Shown: positions 53,605 through 63,792 of the stretch, piece by piece
How the letters are laid out: every line of letters begins with the position of its first letter
Numbering within the stretch: the first letter of the stretch is position 1
Assembly: GCA_934045075.1 (NCBI GenBank)
Contig: OW203731.1
Span: 16,941,570-17,005,569 of the forward strand
Reading direction: 5' to 3'
DNA from: Yponomeuta sedellus
Taxonomy: Eukaryota > Arthropoda > Insecta > Lepidoptera > Yponomeutidae
DNA: 64,000 bases
Made by a program: the position numbers and the translations under genes
Notes under the pieces: generated by a model
Databases searched by the model: none
What the model was told of the DNA's origin: nothing
What the model saw: only the letters and a program-made list of their open reading frames with translations

Positions 53605-54293
53605 TATATTTCATTACAAGTACGGAAAGGCTGTCATTGCAAAGAGTTCCGACAAACGTCTACCCGAGACGAGGCGCAGCCGAAGGCGAGGGTTCACAGT
53701 CGGAACAAGTTGCAATGACGGTTCCACACGTGTACTGAACGACTATTTTTAATACAGTTGCGAAAAAATAAAGCAATTTATCACGGATGTAAAAAAAATT
53801 TTCCAATCATAAATGTGAATCATAACAATGGGCGTTTTTCTCACAGATAAATTCTGTAGCAATAACTGTCAATTTTAAAAACCTATTTAGAGGCTAAAAA
53901 TTCCACCCATGCCGGGATTCGAACCTCTGACTATCCGTGCCGAGGTTTTAAAATTGTCCTTAGCACGAGTTAGTGCATTAAAAATAAAAATAGTATAATA
54001 ACTGTCAAATTCGGTCTAATAACTGTCGTTTCCTTATAAACCATAGAGCAGTGCACGGAGTTTGACAGTGGTTCCAACTACATTTGACGTAAGGAAAAAT
54101 ACCCATTCTATGATTTTTTTTTACGTAAAAACTTCATGGTTGGTTTTTTAAATAGACATTATTTTGACAGTTGGGAAAGAGAAAGAACTAGTGCGGGAAA
54201 GGTAAAAAAAAAGCACGAGTGTGTAATAGCCCACATCCCGCACGCTATACGTCCCTGCAATACGCCACTTTTTGAGCAACTGTATTAAAAAAT
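53605..54293. mobile_element. Putative MITE/DNA element, copy 2
   Basis: Same block A (53,605-53,780) and block B (54,122-54,293) as at 44.1-44.96 kb, with inverted AATACAGTTGC near both ends. The interior contains twin-tRNA element copy 3. Confidence 0.55.
53873..53996 (+). mobile_element. Twin-tRNA inverted element, copy 3 (124-bp deletion form)
   Basis: Flanked by the 12-bp duplication AATAACTGTCAA (53,861-53,872 and 53,997-54,008). It starts at TTTTAAAAACCTATTTAGAG, keeps part of one tRNA-like unit (CCGGGATTCGAACCTC) and ends with the A-rich CATTAAAAATAAAAATAGTAT. It has the same 5' start and 3' end as copy 1, with the middle missing. Confidence 0.8.
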
Positions 54294-54309
54294 CTTGTTT
54301 GACTAACAT

Positions 54310-54510
54310 TCCTGTCAATTGGACTGATAGATAGAGACCATTTTATTGCACAACAAGAGAAAACAATTACAACCATAATTTCTTAAATCTAAGTAGTGTG
54401 TACTATGGGCAGTCTTATCGCTCAGAGCGATCTCTTCCAAACAACCTTCGGATGGAGTTGATTGCATGAAGAATATTATCGGTAGACCACTAAACCCCAT
54501 TAGTATACTT
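54310..54510 (-). mobile_element. LINE 3' UTR fragment with GATA-type tail
   Basis: Contains TTATCGCTCAGAGCGATCTC and TTCCAAACAACCTTCGGATG, phrases common at the 3' end of lepidopteran LINEs. The left border GATAGATAGAGACCATTTT reads as AATAAAATGG...CTATC on the minus strand, a polyadenylation-type end with a short tetramer tail. Confidence 0.55.
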
Positions 54511-54564
54511 TACTTTTAGCGACTCGTCCACCTCTTCGCTATTGTAACGTAGCCAGTTTATGAC

Positions 54565-54645
54565 TTCATGTTTTCTGTTGGCCTGCGTTGGCATTTTACT
54601 ATCCGAGGTCCCGGGTTCGAACCCCGGCTGGGGACAAAAAAAAAC
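54565..54645 (+). mobile_element. SINE-like tRNA-type fragment
   Basis: GAGGTCCCGGGTTCGAACCC is a canonical box B, followed by GGGGACAAAAAAAAAC. The box A side is degraded. Confidence 0.5.
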
Positions 54646-56562
54646 AAATCCGAGGTCTTGGAAGTTTACGTGTAGTGTGGGGCCAGAAGCAACGACAGAT
54701 GCAATGAATGTGCCTGCTTGGAGTTTTTATTGACGACAAATGTCCTGGAGTAACCACATTAACTTCTTTGTTTCTAGGGTTAGGATGCTTTTTTCCATCT
54801 TTAAAAGACTAAGAACAGCTGCTCCTTATTTTGTACTAAAGTGTATTTTGGTCTTTGCCAATCTATTTTAAACTAGCGAGAGCTCAGCACTCTACACTCG
54901 AGGTTCTATTCGCAAAGCCTTTTCGTTTCCCTCTAGCCAACTATATCAAGACTTCATTCTGTTTTCTTCATTCTCTTCATTCAAAAATCTAATCTACGTT
55001 ATCATACAAAGAAAAAAAGGACAAAAAAAAACCCAGGTCTTGGATGATTACATGTTTATGACGTCGCTGTTTCTGGTTCCCACCACACAGGATATCCTAG
55101 TGTGGAACCAGAAGCAATGTATGTGCCTGTATGTAAATGTTATGTTATGTCCTCAGATCATAGAAAGAAGTTATGTCATACATTTTCGATTGCAACTCGG
55201 TTTGCTTCGCAAATCGGCCGGTACCGAGTACCAAAACTAATTTTGCAACGTGTTTTCACAGGGACCATTTTTGTACACGAAACTTAATAAAATACTAAAT
55301 ATTATACACCAAGAAAACTTAAGTATTATAGTCTTTTTACCAAATGTAACAACACTATATTTACTTGTTTACTTTCGAAATATTACAATGAGCTTTTAAT
55401 CGACTAATAATATATAACAACTGATAAAGCATAATGTAGAAAAAAATTCAGAGACAGACATTTATTGAGATGGGTTATCTCAATAAATTTCTGTCTGTGA
55501 TGTTTTCCCTACACTACGCTTTGTCAATCAATGCCTTGCATGCGATGCGATGACACTGACATATATTAAAAATGCTTGTGGTGACTTCTGGGCGCACTAT
55601 ATTTGTTGGTGTGAACAAGTGTCCAAATAGCGCTGCTATATGATAAAAACGATTCTATGTTATGGTGGCCTCCGGCTGTACTTTATTTACAGTTGGAAAC
55701 AGTGACCCGTTCAGCTTCGATTACCTATCGTTCTTGACTTTGGCTAGTTGCCATTTCACCAAAAATTTAATACACAACAGTGCAAAAATAAAGCCCCATG
55801 ATTTTATTGCTTTTTCGAGAAGAGAACAGAACAATAGGGTACACGTATTTTTTCTTTGGTCGAAAATAGCTATTTTTAATTTTTGAGTTTATTTTTTAGA
55901 ACAGGAAGTGACGTAGGCTAGATGGCAACATAAAACATAATCTTTGCCTGTACTTTACTTACCTTGAAAAAAAAACTGGTCATTGTAACGTTCTGTGAGT
56001 AGAGTCTATCTACGGTTCTGTGGCAACGTTCTGTTATACCCTTGCCTTCTATAGACATAATGCTTAATCATCCCTCCTTCAATACACAGACTATCACATC
56101 AGCATTTCCTCATAATCAAGTCCCTCAGGCACCTATTGTTTTTCAGTCTCAATCCATACTCCGTCGCGCTACGCCGGTCCTAAAATTCCTGTATTCATTA
56201 TTTAATATAATTAAAGTTTTATTTTCTTTTTAGAACTCAAAAACTGAGACCCGTTCTAACAGTTCGACAATTCGACACAGACTAAAAGTTGTTGACAAAG
56301 GACTTTTTACTTTTTTTTGGGTGACAAAGGCAACGGCGCCGCTGTGCCAGTTTTTCTATTTTATTTTATAATTTTTAAATTTTCTGTGAAATAAAAGTAC
56401 AGAAAAACTTTGAGTATTTTTGTTGTATTCCTTGAAGCTTAGTCTCCAAATGTTTTTTTTTATTTCAGCTTAATATTTTTTTGAAGTTGTCCATTCAATA
56501 CTATCGTTCGACAACTTCGACAAAAAAATTGCCATGACGAGTATTACTCCCTGTTTGAATGT
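54646..56562. other. Non-coding stretch left of the intact BEL element
   Basis: No supported gene. Two loosely similar blocks start with AGGTCTTGGA (near 54,650 and 55,036), each with a GCCAGAAGCAA or ACCAGAAGCAA phrase. A hairpin (arms 55,452-55,471 and 55,477-55,496, one mismatch) lies within. The last bases 56,563-56,567 (ACAAC) are the BEL target duplication. Confidence 0.5.
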
Positions 56563-56567
56563 ACAAC

Positions 56568-56776
56568 TGTGCACGACTACTATGCATGAGGATATAGTCT
56601 TTTTGTTGCAAGTAGATTTATATTTTTTCATAGACCTTTTCTAGTTGCTTGGCAACGTTTTTTGGTTGAATATGTATGTCACTTAATTTTCTGATTCGTA
56701 CGAATAAAAACGATGAAATTTTATAAAGAACATTTGGTCAAGCTTTTATTATTATTATAGCTACGAGACGATCAAA
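56568..56776 (+). repeat. 5' LTR of intact BEL element
   Basis: 209 bp beginning TGTGCACGAC and ending ACGATCAAA. The end is set by the ACAAC duplication beside the 3' LTR. Short for the superfamily. Confidence 0.93.
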
Positions 56777-56842
56777 TAGTGGTCCTTCTACCGTGAAATG
56801 AAACAGTGTCTATTTAAAAAGTGTTAATAAAAAATATTTATT

Positions 56843-59800
56843 ATGGTTGTGACCAGAAGCCAATCGGGGCTTATACCACCAACGGGTACAGGCGCTGTAA
56901 ATACTAGCGCTGTCCCAGCTGCGCAAATTGTTGACACGAATGTAGCGCCGCCGCCGCAGGCCCAAAGTGAGACGCCCACCACGAGCACCGGTGGCGCACC
57001 CTCCGCCTCGCGGCCGCGCTCCGTCTCCACGCGCACGAGCCGCTCCTCCGCGACCGTGGTGGCTGCGAGGAAACTCGCCGCCGAGGCACACCACGCCCGC
57101 CACCTCGCACGACTAGAGTTGCAGGCGCTAGAGTTAGAGGCCAAAAAATTACAGCTTGACAGAAATACCGCTGAGCTACAGCACCAAGCCGATTTGGCCG
57201 CAATTGAGGCCGAATACAGCCAGCGTGGCACACCCAGTAGCCGCCGAAGTGCTGGTAGTATTGAAAGTTGGCTTCAGAAAGGTGACGAAAATGTCAATTT
57301 GCCCGCCGACGATGACATCGACATTTTACCAAACGACCGCCGAGATAATGCACTAGCAGCCACACAAATAGTCAACCCACAAGCAAGCCCACAAGCTGGA
57401 ATTGACTATACTAATATTTTTGATTTTCCTCAGGATTCTCATTATAATAAGCAAAATTATGTGAGAGCAGAACAGACGATAACGCCGCTCAATACCCAGG
57501 CCGGCCTTCAGCAAGACTACTCGTACGACCCGAAGGCTCCCGTGGGACATCAGCACAGAGACGTCGCAGACCCTGTGCTCAAACTGGCTTCTGCGATAGA
57601 GGGTTTGGTTTTTTGTAATAACAATGAAAACCGCCAGAAGCCTAACATTAACCTAGCAATGTTTGATGGTAAGTCGCCACTCGATTGGTTAGTTTTTGAA
57701 CGATCTTATTACGATTCTGAAAAGAGATACACGCCGTCTGAAAATCTAGCCCGGCTTAGCGTAGCTCTTAAGGGAACAGCACGAGAGGCGGTATGTGTAC
57801 TCTTGGCAACAGCTCAGGGACCCCATGTTATCATGAAAGAACTAAAACGGCGTTTTGGACGCCCGGAGCAAATCGTGCTGAGAGAGGTTGCAGCGATCCG
57901 AAACTTGCCAAAGGTTAATAGTGAGCTTAAGGAGCTGTCGATTTTCTCGTCTCGAGTACGCAATTGTGTAGAGGTAGTTAAGTTGTTAGATGCTACTGAC
58001 TATTTGTGTTCCCCAGAGTTGTTCTCGGCCCTTATGAGTAAGTTACCCCTGCTGCTACGCACGAGATGGATGGACTACGCTGCGACACAAACAGATCATG
58101 GGACCGCCTCCAGCAGCGGGAGAGTAGAGATGCTGTCCAACTTTCTAGCTCGCGAAGTAGACTTACACGCGAGGTTCGACAGCGTCGCGGAAACCACTTA
58201 CGGCTACGTGCTACGGGAGCGCACTCATGCTGTATCAGAAGCTTCATACAAACCTAGTCAATCATATCATCAGGCCGCACCTAAAAAACATGCTCAAACC
58301 AATAATAATTACAAAAATATCTCTTGTTTGTTTTGTAATCAATCTCATGACATATCGATCTGTGACAGCTTCAAGTTATTGTCAGTGAGTGACAGGTGGC
58401 AGTTCATTAAAAAAGAAAAAATCTGTTATCGTTGTTTGACGAAGAGTTCTCACGTTTTTCGTCTGTGTAATAAAAATAAAACCAAATGCGAAGTAGGAAA
58501 TTGTAATCGCAAGCATCACACTTTGCTTCACGATCCTGATTTTTCTCCCACCACTACAGCTCATGTTGATGAATGCGACGTCATCTCTGCACATGATGAG
58601 TCTTCCTTGGGGGCCTCTACTCCGACCGCTTCGGGGGGCGACACGACACGCGAGGTGGCCGCTCACACGACCGCGACGCCGAACTCTACGAGCGAGACGG
58701 GTGACCGGCCCAGCTTCAGCCCCTATCTGAAGATAGTCGCGGTAACGGTTTCAGGACCAGCAGGCAAGGTAGACACGTTCGCGTTATTAGATGATGGCTC
58801 TTCAACGACGTTTATCGATTCTGCAATTTCTGATCGTATTGGCGCCACCGGACGCGAGGGGCAAATTCATTTAGACTGTGTAGGTGGATTAAGTAGACAG
58901 ACTGCAGTACAGTACGTAGATTTCGTGATTCGTGGTAAACATGCAACCGAAACTTTCCGGGTACATAGAGCACGTTCAATTAAAAATTTAGGCATAGTAT
59001 GCAAACAAACGATTAGGCGTACCGACTTGCGTAGCTACTCCTACCTAGGGGACATAACCACAGAGCTTTGCTATGACTGTGCCAAGCCAATGCTAGTAAT
59101 AGGTATGGACAACTGGCACTTGTCCATAGCTTCAGCCACCAGAAAAGGAAAACTATCACAGCCAGTTGCCATACGAACAGCGTTAGGTTGGGTACTTTTC
59201 GGATTTGCTAGTAGTAGGACTAGACCCGTTGAAACCGTCGAAATGGCGTACCATGCCCAAGTCACAGAAACTGATGTTAGGTCTGAGCTCGAGGATCTTA
59301 TTAAGGCCCAGTATAAGCTAGACGCAATAGGTATATCTAAGCACGAAGCACGTAGTACCGATGACCAACGCGCGCTTAGTATACTCGAACGTACGGCTCG
59401 CCGACTCCCCGAGGGACGTTTCGAGGTGGGACTTCTTTGGAGGGCAGATCATTTGCATGTTCCATATAGCTACCCGTTAGCCTTGTCTAGGTTCAGGAGC
59501 CTTGAGGCAAAGATGTTAAGGGAACCCGAGTATGCGAAACGATATAGGAATAATATCCACGACACGATAACTAAGGGCTACGCCGAGGAGTGTACCGGGG
59601 TAGATCCTAAAGGTGTTTGTTGGTATTTGCCACACTTTGGTGTGATAAATCCTAACAAACCGGCCAAACTTCGCGTCGTTCATGATGCCGCAGCTCGATC
59701 GCAGGGAGTTTCATTAAACTCAATGCTATTACCGGGACCCGATTTTTTACAACCTTTATTGGGAATACTGATGCGTTTCAGGGAAGGAAGGATCGCCCTC

Positions 59801-62743
59801 ACCGCTGATATTAAGGAAATGTTCCCACAAGTGAAAATAATACAGCAGGATAGGGACGCTCAGCGATTCCTCTGGCGGGACGATCCTTCTAGTCCCCTAA
59901 AAGTATATCGAATGTCGTCGATGATGTTTGGCGCTTGCTCCAGCCCATCGACGGCAATTTACATAACAAATCTTAACGCATCAGAATTCCAAAAGGAATT
60001 TCCCGTGGCCGTGGAGGCAATCAAGAACGACACATACATGGACGATTTTATTAGTAGTTTAGATAGTCTGAACGATGCGGCTCGTCTGGCTTCCGACGTC
60101 GTGACGATTCATAAACGCGGAGGTTTCGAAATGCGAGGTTGGATAGCAAACGATCCTGCGGCTCTAGCCCTATTGCCAGCCGAGCTGGTATCAGACGTAG
60201 TTAGTAGTAATGACGTAGAGTTGTCTAGCGACGCCGCTACTAGAACACTAGGTCTCATCTGGAAGCCAATCCGCGATGAGTTGACGTTTAGTTTTGGTGG
60301 TTCTGGAGGGGGCGTTTCGAGTAGTTCATCGCCTCCAGCAACTAAGCGCCAAGCTCTAACAATGGTTATGCAAATATACGACCCTTTGGGCATTCTAATG
60401 CCCATTATTATAAAAGGTCGTATTCTTTTTCAAAACTTGTGGCGGAAAGGTTTGGGATGGGACGACCGATTTGACGTAGTCGATTGCGATACGTGGTGTG
60501 AGTGGTTTGAAAGCTTAAAACTAATTTCACAATTAAGCATACCAAGGCAGTATTTTTTGGGTAACTCACGGATTTCAGAGCGTGAACTGCACGTGTTTTG
60601 CGATGCGAGTGAGTCTGCCTATGTTGCGGTTGCTTATTGGAGGTTTTGTGATATTTCAGGCCAATCAAGCTTAGCTTTGATAGCAAGTAAAGCTCGTGTG
60701 ACGCCTCTGAAGCCCGTGTCAATACCGCGACTCGAGTTGCAAGGCGCGTTGATAGCCTCACGTCTCGCTCAATTCATCTGTGACACTCATCGTAACAAAC
60801 CGATTCGGCGTTATTTCTGGTGCGATTCCATGACCGTTTTAGGTTGGCTACGTAGCGATGCTCGAAAATATAAACCTTTTGTAGCCAATCGTGTGGGAGA
60901 GATCCTAGAAAATAGTGTCGTTACAGAATGGCACTGGATTCCGACTGCACTGAACGTCGCTGATGATGCGACACGTTTAGATACAACCGTGTTGAACGTA
61001 GAATCGCGCTGGATGTGCGGGCCGTCATTTTTGTTGTCTCCCCCCGCCGAGTGGCCAACAGAACCAGCAGCGGGAGGTGGCAAGGTAGAATCATTAGTTG
61101 GTCTGGAACTGAAGCCATCTGCACGTATTAATAAAGCGCCATCAACATTATTGCATTCGAAAACAACATCCATCCCGTCGTCATGCAATTATGTTAGCTG
61201 CAACTGTATTAGCACAGTTGAGTCATCATCACCAGTTTCAGCTGACCCAGCTCATTTTAGTTCATGGCTTAGAATGGTTAGGGCAACCGCTAGAGCGCAT
61301 CAGTTTATCGCCGCATGCATCACCAGGGTGAGGGGTGCTTCAAATAACTTTGTTCTTACCCAACATAGCTCTTTGTCGTCGCACACTCCCACGCAAACAC
61401 CCTTACGAGTACTGACTGCTCAAAATATAGAATACGCGGAGGTCCACATTCTACGCAACAGCCAGAACAATGCATTCCGACAAGAATTACAATGCCTTCG
61501 ACGAGAGAATCCAATCCCACCGAAAAGCCGGCTCGCTACCCTCAGCCCACGTGTGAACGAGAAAGGTTTGTTGTACGTTCAAGGACGCGCTGCTGCCATA
61601 GAAGGTGTCTCGACAGACACGAGGCCTATCATATTGGATGGAAAAGACCCAGCCGTACGCCTTCTCATAACACACTTCCACGACAAGTTCGGGCACGCCA
61701 ACGCGGAAACCGTGATCAACGAACTCCGACAAAAATACTGGATCCTGGGACTACGGAACTCTGTCAGATCGATTGTACGCAGCTGTCAGCTCTGCAAGTT
61801 AGTACGCGGGGCACCACCTCAACCACCCATGGGGGATTTGCCGAGTGCTCGCCTGTCGTTTGGAAAACGGCCATTCACGTTCGTGGGTCTGGACTATTTT
61901 GGGCCACTGCTAACAGCCGTTCGACGCAGGCATGAAAAACGCTGGGTAGCCCTCTTCACATGCATGACTTCAAGGGCCGTACACCTGGAGATAGTCCACA
62001 GCCTATCAACCGACGCCGCCATAATGTGCCTTCGCCGTTTCATTGCGCGCCGAGGGACTCCAAACCAAATCATCTCGGATAACGGCACGACTTTCGTTGG
62101 AGCAAACAGACAGCTGCGTGAGCTGTACGGCCAGGAGGTGGCGGACTTTGCAAGCAACAGCAAAATAGAATGGAAGTTTATTCCTCCATCGGCACCATTT
62201 ATGGGCGGTGCATGGGAACGATTGGTGAAGAGCGTGAAAACAGCGCTTCGTGTTACACTCAGAGATCGAACACCAACTGACGAAGTCCTGGGAACGCTTC
62301 TTTCGGAAGCGGAAGCTATTGTCAACGCACGACCACTTACGCACGTTTCGCCCGATCCGGAAGACCCTGAAGCCCTGACGCCGTTCCATTTCCTGTTGGG
62401 AACATCATCGGGTCGGCAAATCCCAGCACAGCTCACTGACGCGGACCTTTGTAATAGGAACGGGTGGCGTCGAGCCGTCAGGCTGGCGGACCATTTCTGG
62501 AGGAGGTGGGTGCGGGAGTACCTGCCAAGTCTGGCCCCCCGGCGTGTTCGCGGTGCCGCACAGCCAACTGTAAAGGTCGGCGATCCTGTTTTGGTTGCAG
62601 ACGGGAACCTGCCACGAGGGAACTGGCCACGGGGAGTGGTTGCGGCGCTGTTTCCGGGCCGCGACGGGATCATCAGAGTGGTGGATGTGAGGACCTCCGC
62701 TGGTACTTTGCGCCGGCCGCTCAAAAAGATCATTCTACTTTGA
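56843..62743 (+). CDS. BEL/Pao gag-pol polyprotein (1,966 aa, uninterrupted)
   Basis: The start MVVTRSQSGL lies 66 bases after the LTR. Gag: coiled coil (~73-130), conserved gag domain (~270-411, MFDGKSPLDWLVFERSYYD), zinc knuckles (~495 CLFCNQSHDISIC; ~529 CYRCLTKSSHVFRLC and a further group). Protease: LLDDGSSTTFI (~648). RT: YLPHFGVINPNKPAKLR (~930), TADIKEMF (~987), YMDD (~1065). RNase H: FCDASESAYVAVAYWR (~1252), WCDSMTVLGWL (~1326). Integrase: H-x6-H (~1611) with C-x2-C (~1648), Asp in GLDYFGP (~1682), Asp in SDNGTTF (~1746), Glu in GGAWERLVK (~1792), C-terminal domain with VGDPVLVADGNLPRGNWP. All catalytic residues I know of are present. The frame stops 14 bases before the 3' LTR. Confidence 0.95.
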   Translation: MVVTRSQSGLIPPTGTGAVNTSAVPAAQIVDTNVAPPPQAQSETPTTSTGGAPSASRPRSVSTRTSRSSATVVAARKLAAEAHHARHLARLELQALELEAKKLQLDRNTAELQHQADLAAIEAEYSQRGTPSSRRSAGSIESWLQKGDENVNLPADDDIDILPNDRRDNALAATQIVNPQASPQAGIDYTNIFDFPQDSHYNKQNYVRAEQTITPLNTQAGLQQDYSYDPKAPVGHQHRDVADPVLKLASAIEGLVFCNNNENRQKPNINLAMFDGKSPLDWLVFERSYYDSEKRYTPSENLARLSVALKGTAREAVCVLLATAQGPHVIMKELKRRFGRPEQIVLREVAAIRNLPKVNSELKELSIFSSRVRNCVEVVKLLDATDYLCSPELFSALMSKLPLLLRTRWMDYAATQTDHGTASSSGRVEMLSNFLAREVDLHARFDSVAETTYGYVLRERTHAVSEASYKPSQSYHQAAPKKHAQTNNNYKNISCLFCNQSHDISICDSFKLLSVSDRWQFIKKEKICYRCLTKSSHVFRLCNKNKTKCEVGNCNRKHHTLLHDPDFSPTTTAHVDECDVISAHDESSLGASTPTASGGDTTREVAAHTTATPNSTSETGDRPSFSPYLKIVAVTVSGPAGKVDTFALLDDGSSTTFIDSAISDRIGATGREGQIHLDCVGGLSRQTAVQYVDFVIRGKHATETFRVHRARSIKNLGIVCKQTIRRTDLRSYSYLGDITTELCYDCAKPMLVIGMDNWHLSIASATRKGKLSQPVAIRTALGWVLFGFASSRTRPVETVEMAYHAQVTETDVRSELEDLIKAQYKLDAIGISKHEARSTDDQRALSILERTARRLPEGRFEVGLLWRADHLHVPYSYPLALSRFRSLEAKMLREPEYAKRYRNNIHDTITKGYAEECTGVDPKGVCWYLPHFGVINPNKPAKLRVVHDAAARSQGVSLNSMLLPGPDFLQPLLGILMRFREGRIALTADIKEMFPQVKIIQQDRDAQRFLWRDDPSSPLKVYRMSSMMFGACSSPSTAIYITNLNASEFQKEFPVAVEAIKNDTYMDDFISSLDSLNDAARLASDVVTIHKRGGFEMRGWIANDPAALALLPAELVSDVVSSNDVELSSDAATRTLGLIWKPIRDELTFSFGGSGGGVSSSSSPPATKRQALTMVMQIYDPLGILMPIIIKGRILFQNLWRKGLGWDDRFDVVDCDTWCEWFESLKLISQLSIPRQYFLGNSRISERELHVFCDASESAYVAVAYWRFCDISGQSSLALIASKARVTPLKPVSIPRLELQGALIASRLAQFICDTHRNKPIRRYFWCDSMTVLGWLRSDARKYKPFVANRVGEILENSVVTEWHWIPTALNVADDATRLDTTVLNVESRWMCGPSFLLSPPAEWPTEPAAGGGKVESLVGLELKPSARINKAPSTLLHSKTTSIPSSCNYVSCNCISTVESSSPVSADPAHFSSWLRMVRATARAHQFIAACITRVRGASNNFVLTQHSSLSSHTPTQTPLRVLTAQNIEYAEVHILRNSQNNAFRQELQCLRRENPIPPKSRLATLSPRVNEKGLLYVQGRAAAIEGVSTDTRPIILDGKDPAVRLLITHFHDKFGHANAETVINELRQKYWILGLRNSVRSIVRSCQLCKLVRGAPPQPPMGDLPSARLSFGKRPFTFVGLDYFGPLLTAVRRRHEKRWVALFTCMTSRAVHLEIVHSLSTDAAIMCLRRFIARRGTPNQIISDNGTTFVGANRQLRELYGQEVADFASNSKIEWKFIPPSAPFMGGAWERLVKSVKTALRVTLRDRTPTDEVLGTLLSEAEAIVNARPLTHVSPDPEDPEALTPFHFLLGTSSGRQIPAQLTDADLCNRNGWRRAVRLADHFWRRWVREYLPSLAPRRVRGAAQPTVKVGDPVLVADGNLPRGNWPRGVVAALFPGRDGIIRVVDVRTSAGTLRRPLKKIILL

Positions 62744-62757
62744 AAAAAAGGGGAGAG

Positions 62758-62966
62758 TGTGCACGACTACTATGCATGAGGATATAGTCTTTTTGTTGCA
62801 AGTAGATTTATATTTTTTCATAGACCTTTTCTAGTTGCTTGGCAACGTTTTTTGGTTGAATATGTATGTCACTTAATTTTCTGATTCTTACGAATAAAAA
62901 CGATGAAATTTTATAAAGAACATTTGGTCAAGCTTTTATTATTATTATAGCTACGAGACGATCAAA
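62758..62966 (+). repeat. 3' LTR of intact BEL element
   Basis: Direct repeat of 56,568-56,776 with one substitution. Confidence 0.93.
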
Positions 62967-63004
62967 ACAACTTATGAATAAAAAAGATAGAATCGCTCTG
63001 TGCT

Positions 63005-63410
63005 AATCTTTAACTCATAATAATATTGGCCTTTTTGCATCTACGTAGGTAATGAGATGATTTATACAGCGTCCAGTGGTATCTTCACTCACACTAGATG
63101 GGTGAAGGGACCACTTCGACGCTGTAGTGCCTGAGACATGGTTTTATAGATGGTGTAGGCTTGCCCAGCACCTATACCATCTCAGGATGGTATAGGTGCT
63201 GGGCAAGCTGTCAGCAGCTTAGTTGGCCTAGCCCACAGGAAAGACTAGTCAATACGTGCGTAGCCAACCAAGCTGCGGGTTTCCTCACGATGTAAGCGTG
63301 TGGTATTGCGACTACAAATTATCAAATGTACGTAACTTTGAAATTAAACAAAGTCATTGGTACATGCCCGCACTCGGGATCGAACCTGGGGCTCTCGCTT
63401 GCCAGTCCAT
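63005..63410. mobile_element. Lepidopteran SINE, second copy
   Basis: Matches 37,451-37,863 over nearly its whole length (AATATTGGCCTTTTTGCATC at the start; CACTCGGGATCGAACCTGGG near the end). It ends early at GCTTGCCAGTCCATG and carries an extra palindrome (63,159-63,208). Confidence 0.78.
63159..63208. repeat. Perfect palindrome, 23-bp arms, inside the SINE
   Basis: 63,159-63,181 is the exact inverse of 63,186-63,208 around TCAG. The other SINE copy (about 37,590-37,625) has only the first arm, so the second is a templated inverted insertion. Confidence 0.9.
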
Positions 63411-63699
63411 GTGTAACGGACCAAGGTCCATACAAGTGCTCACGATCGTTAATATAAATTTGAATTGTGTTCTGTGCGAGTTTGGTTCGAGATAGATTAC
63501 GTAGTAAAATCGCGGAAACACTATTTAACGAGATTGATTAGGTAGGTAGGCACTTTAGTCGTTAGAAGGTCCTTATCATTCAAGTTATGCATTACAATGA
63601 ATCTATAAAATACAACAAATGAGTTTCGTAGCGGGGACGCTTCCTGGGGATTTTGTTGTGGGTTGTTTGTGTACTAATCGACAATTAGTCATGAAAAAA

Positions 63700-63792
63700 A
63701 AAACATTTCGAGTACTGAGTGAGGCTGGGTTCGAACCCGCGGCCTTCCGGTGGAAATCGGCGTCCATCGCCGCAAGGCCAATTTGCATTTAA
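63700..63792 (-). other. tRNA-like/SINE fragment
   Basis: Minus strand reads GGCCGCGGGTTCGAACCCAG, a box B/T-arm sequence, with an A-rich run on the left (AAAAAAAAAAC inverted). It could be the head of a SINE or a tRNA pseudogene. Between 63,411 and 63,700 and from 63,793 to the end I see nothing else. Confidence 0.45.

Larger units (their letters stand above)
56568..62966 (+). mobile_element. Intact BEL/Pao LTR retrotransposon
   Basis: LTRs 56,568-56,776 and 62,758-62,966 (209 bp each, one difference: G/T at the TTCGTACG site). Target duplication ACAAC at 56,563-56,567 and 62,967-62,971. Three bases after the 5' LTR is TGGTCCTTCTACCGTG, the probable primer site, with the same 3-base spacing as the BEL element at 27.45 kb. 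The polypurine tract AAAAAAAGGGGAGAG lies directly before the 3' LTR. One uninterrupted gag-pol frame fills the interior. All parts needed for autonomous movement are present by inspection. There is no env. Confidence 0.95.

Noticed and set aside
56810..57231. Minus-strand frames over the start of the intact BEL gag
   Set aside because: Antisense shadows of the GC-rich gag coding sequence.
61894..62733. 279-codon minus-strand frame over BEL integrase
   Set aside because: Antisense shadow of the 1,966-codon frame; no known motif.
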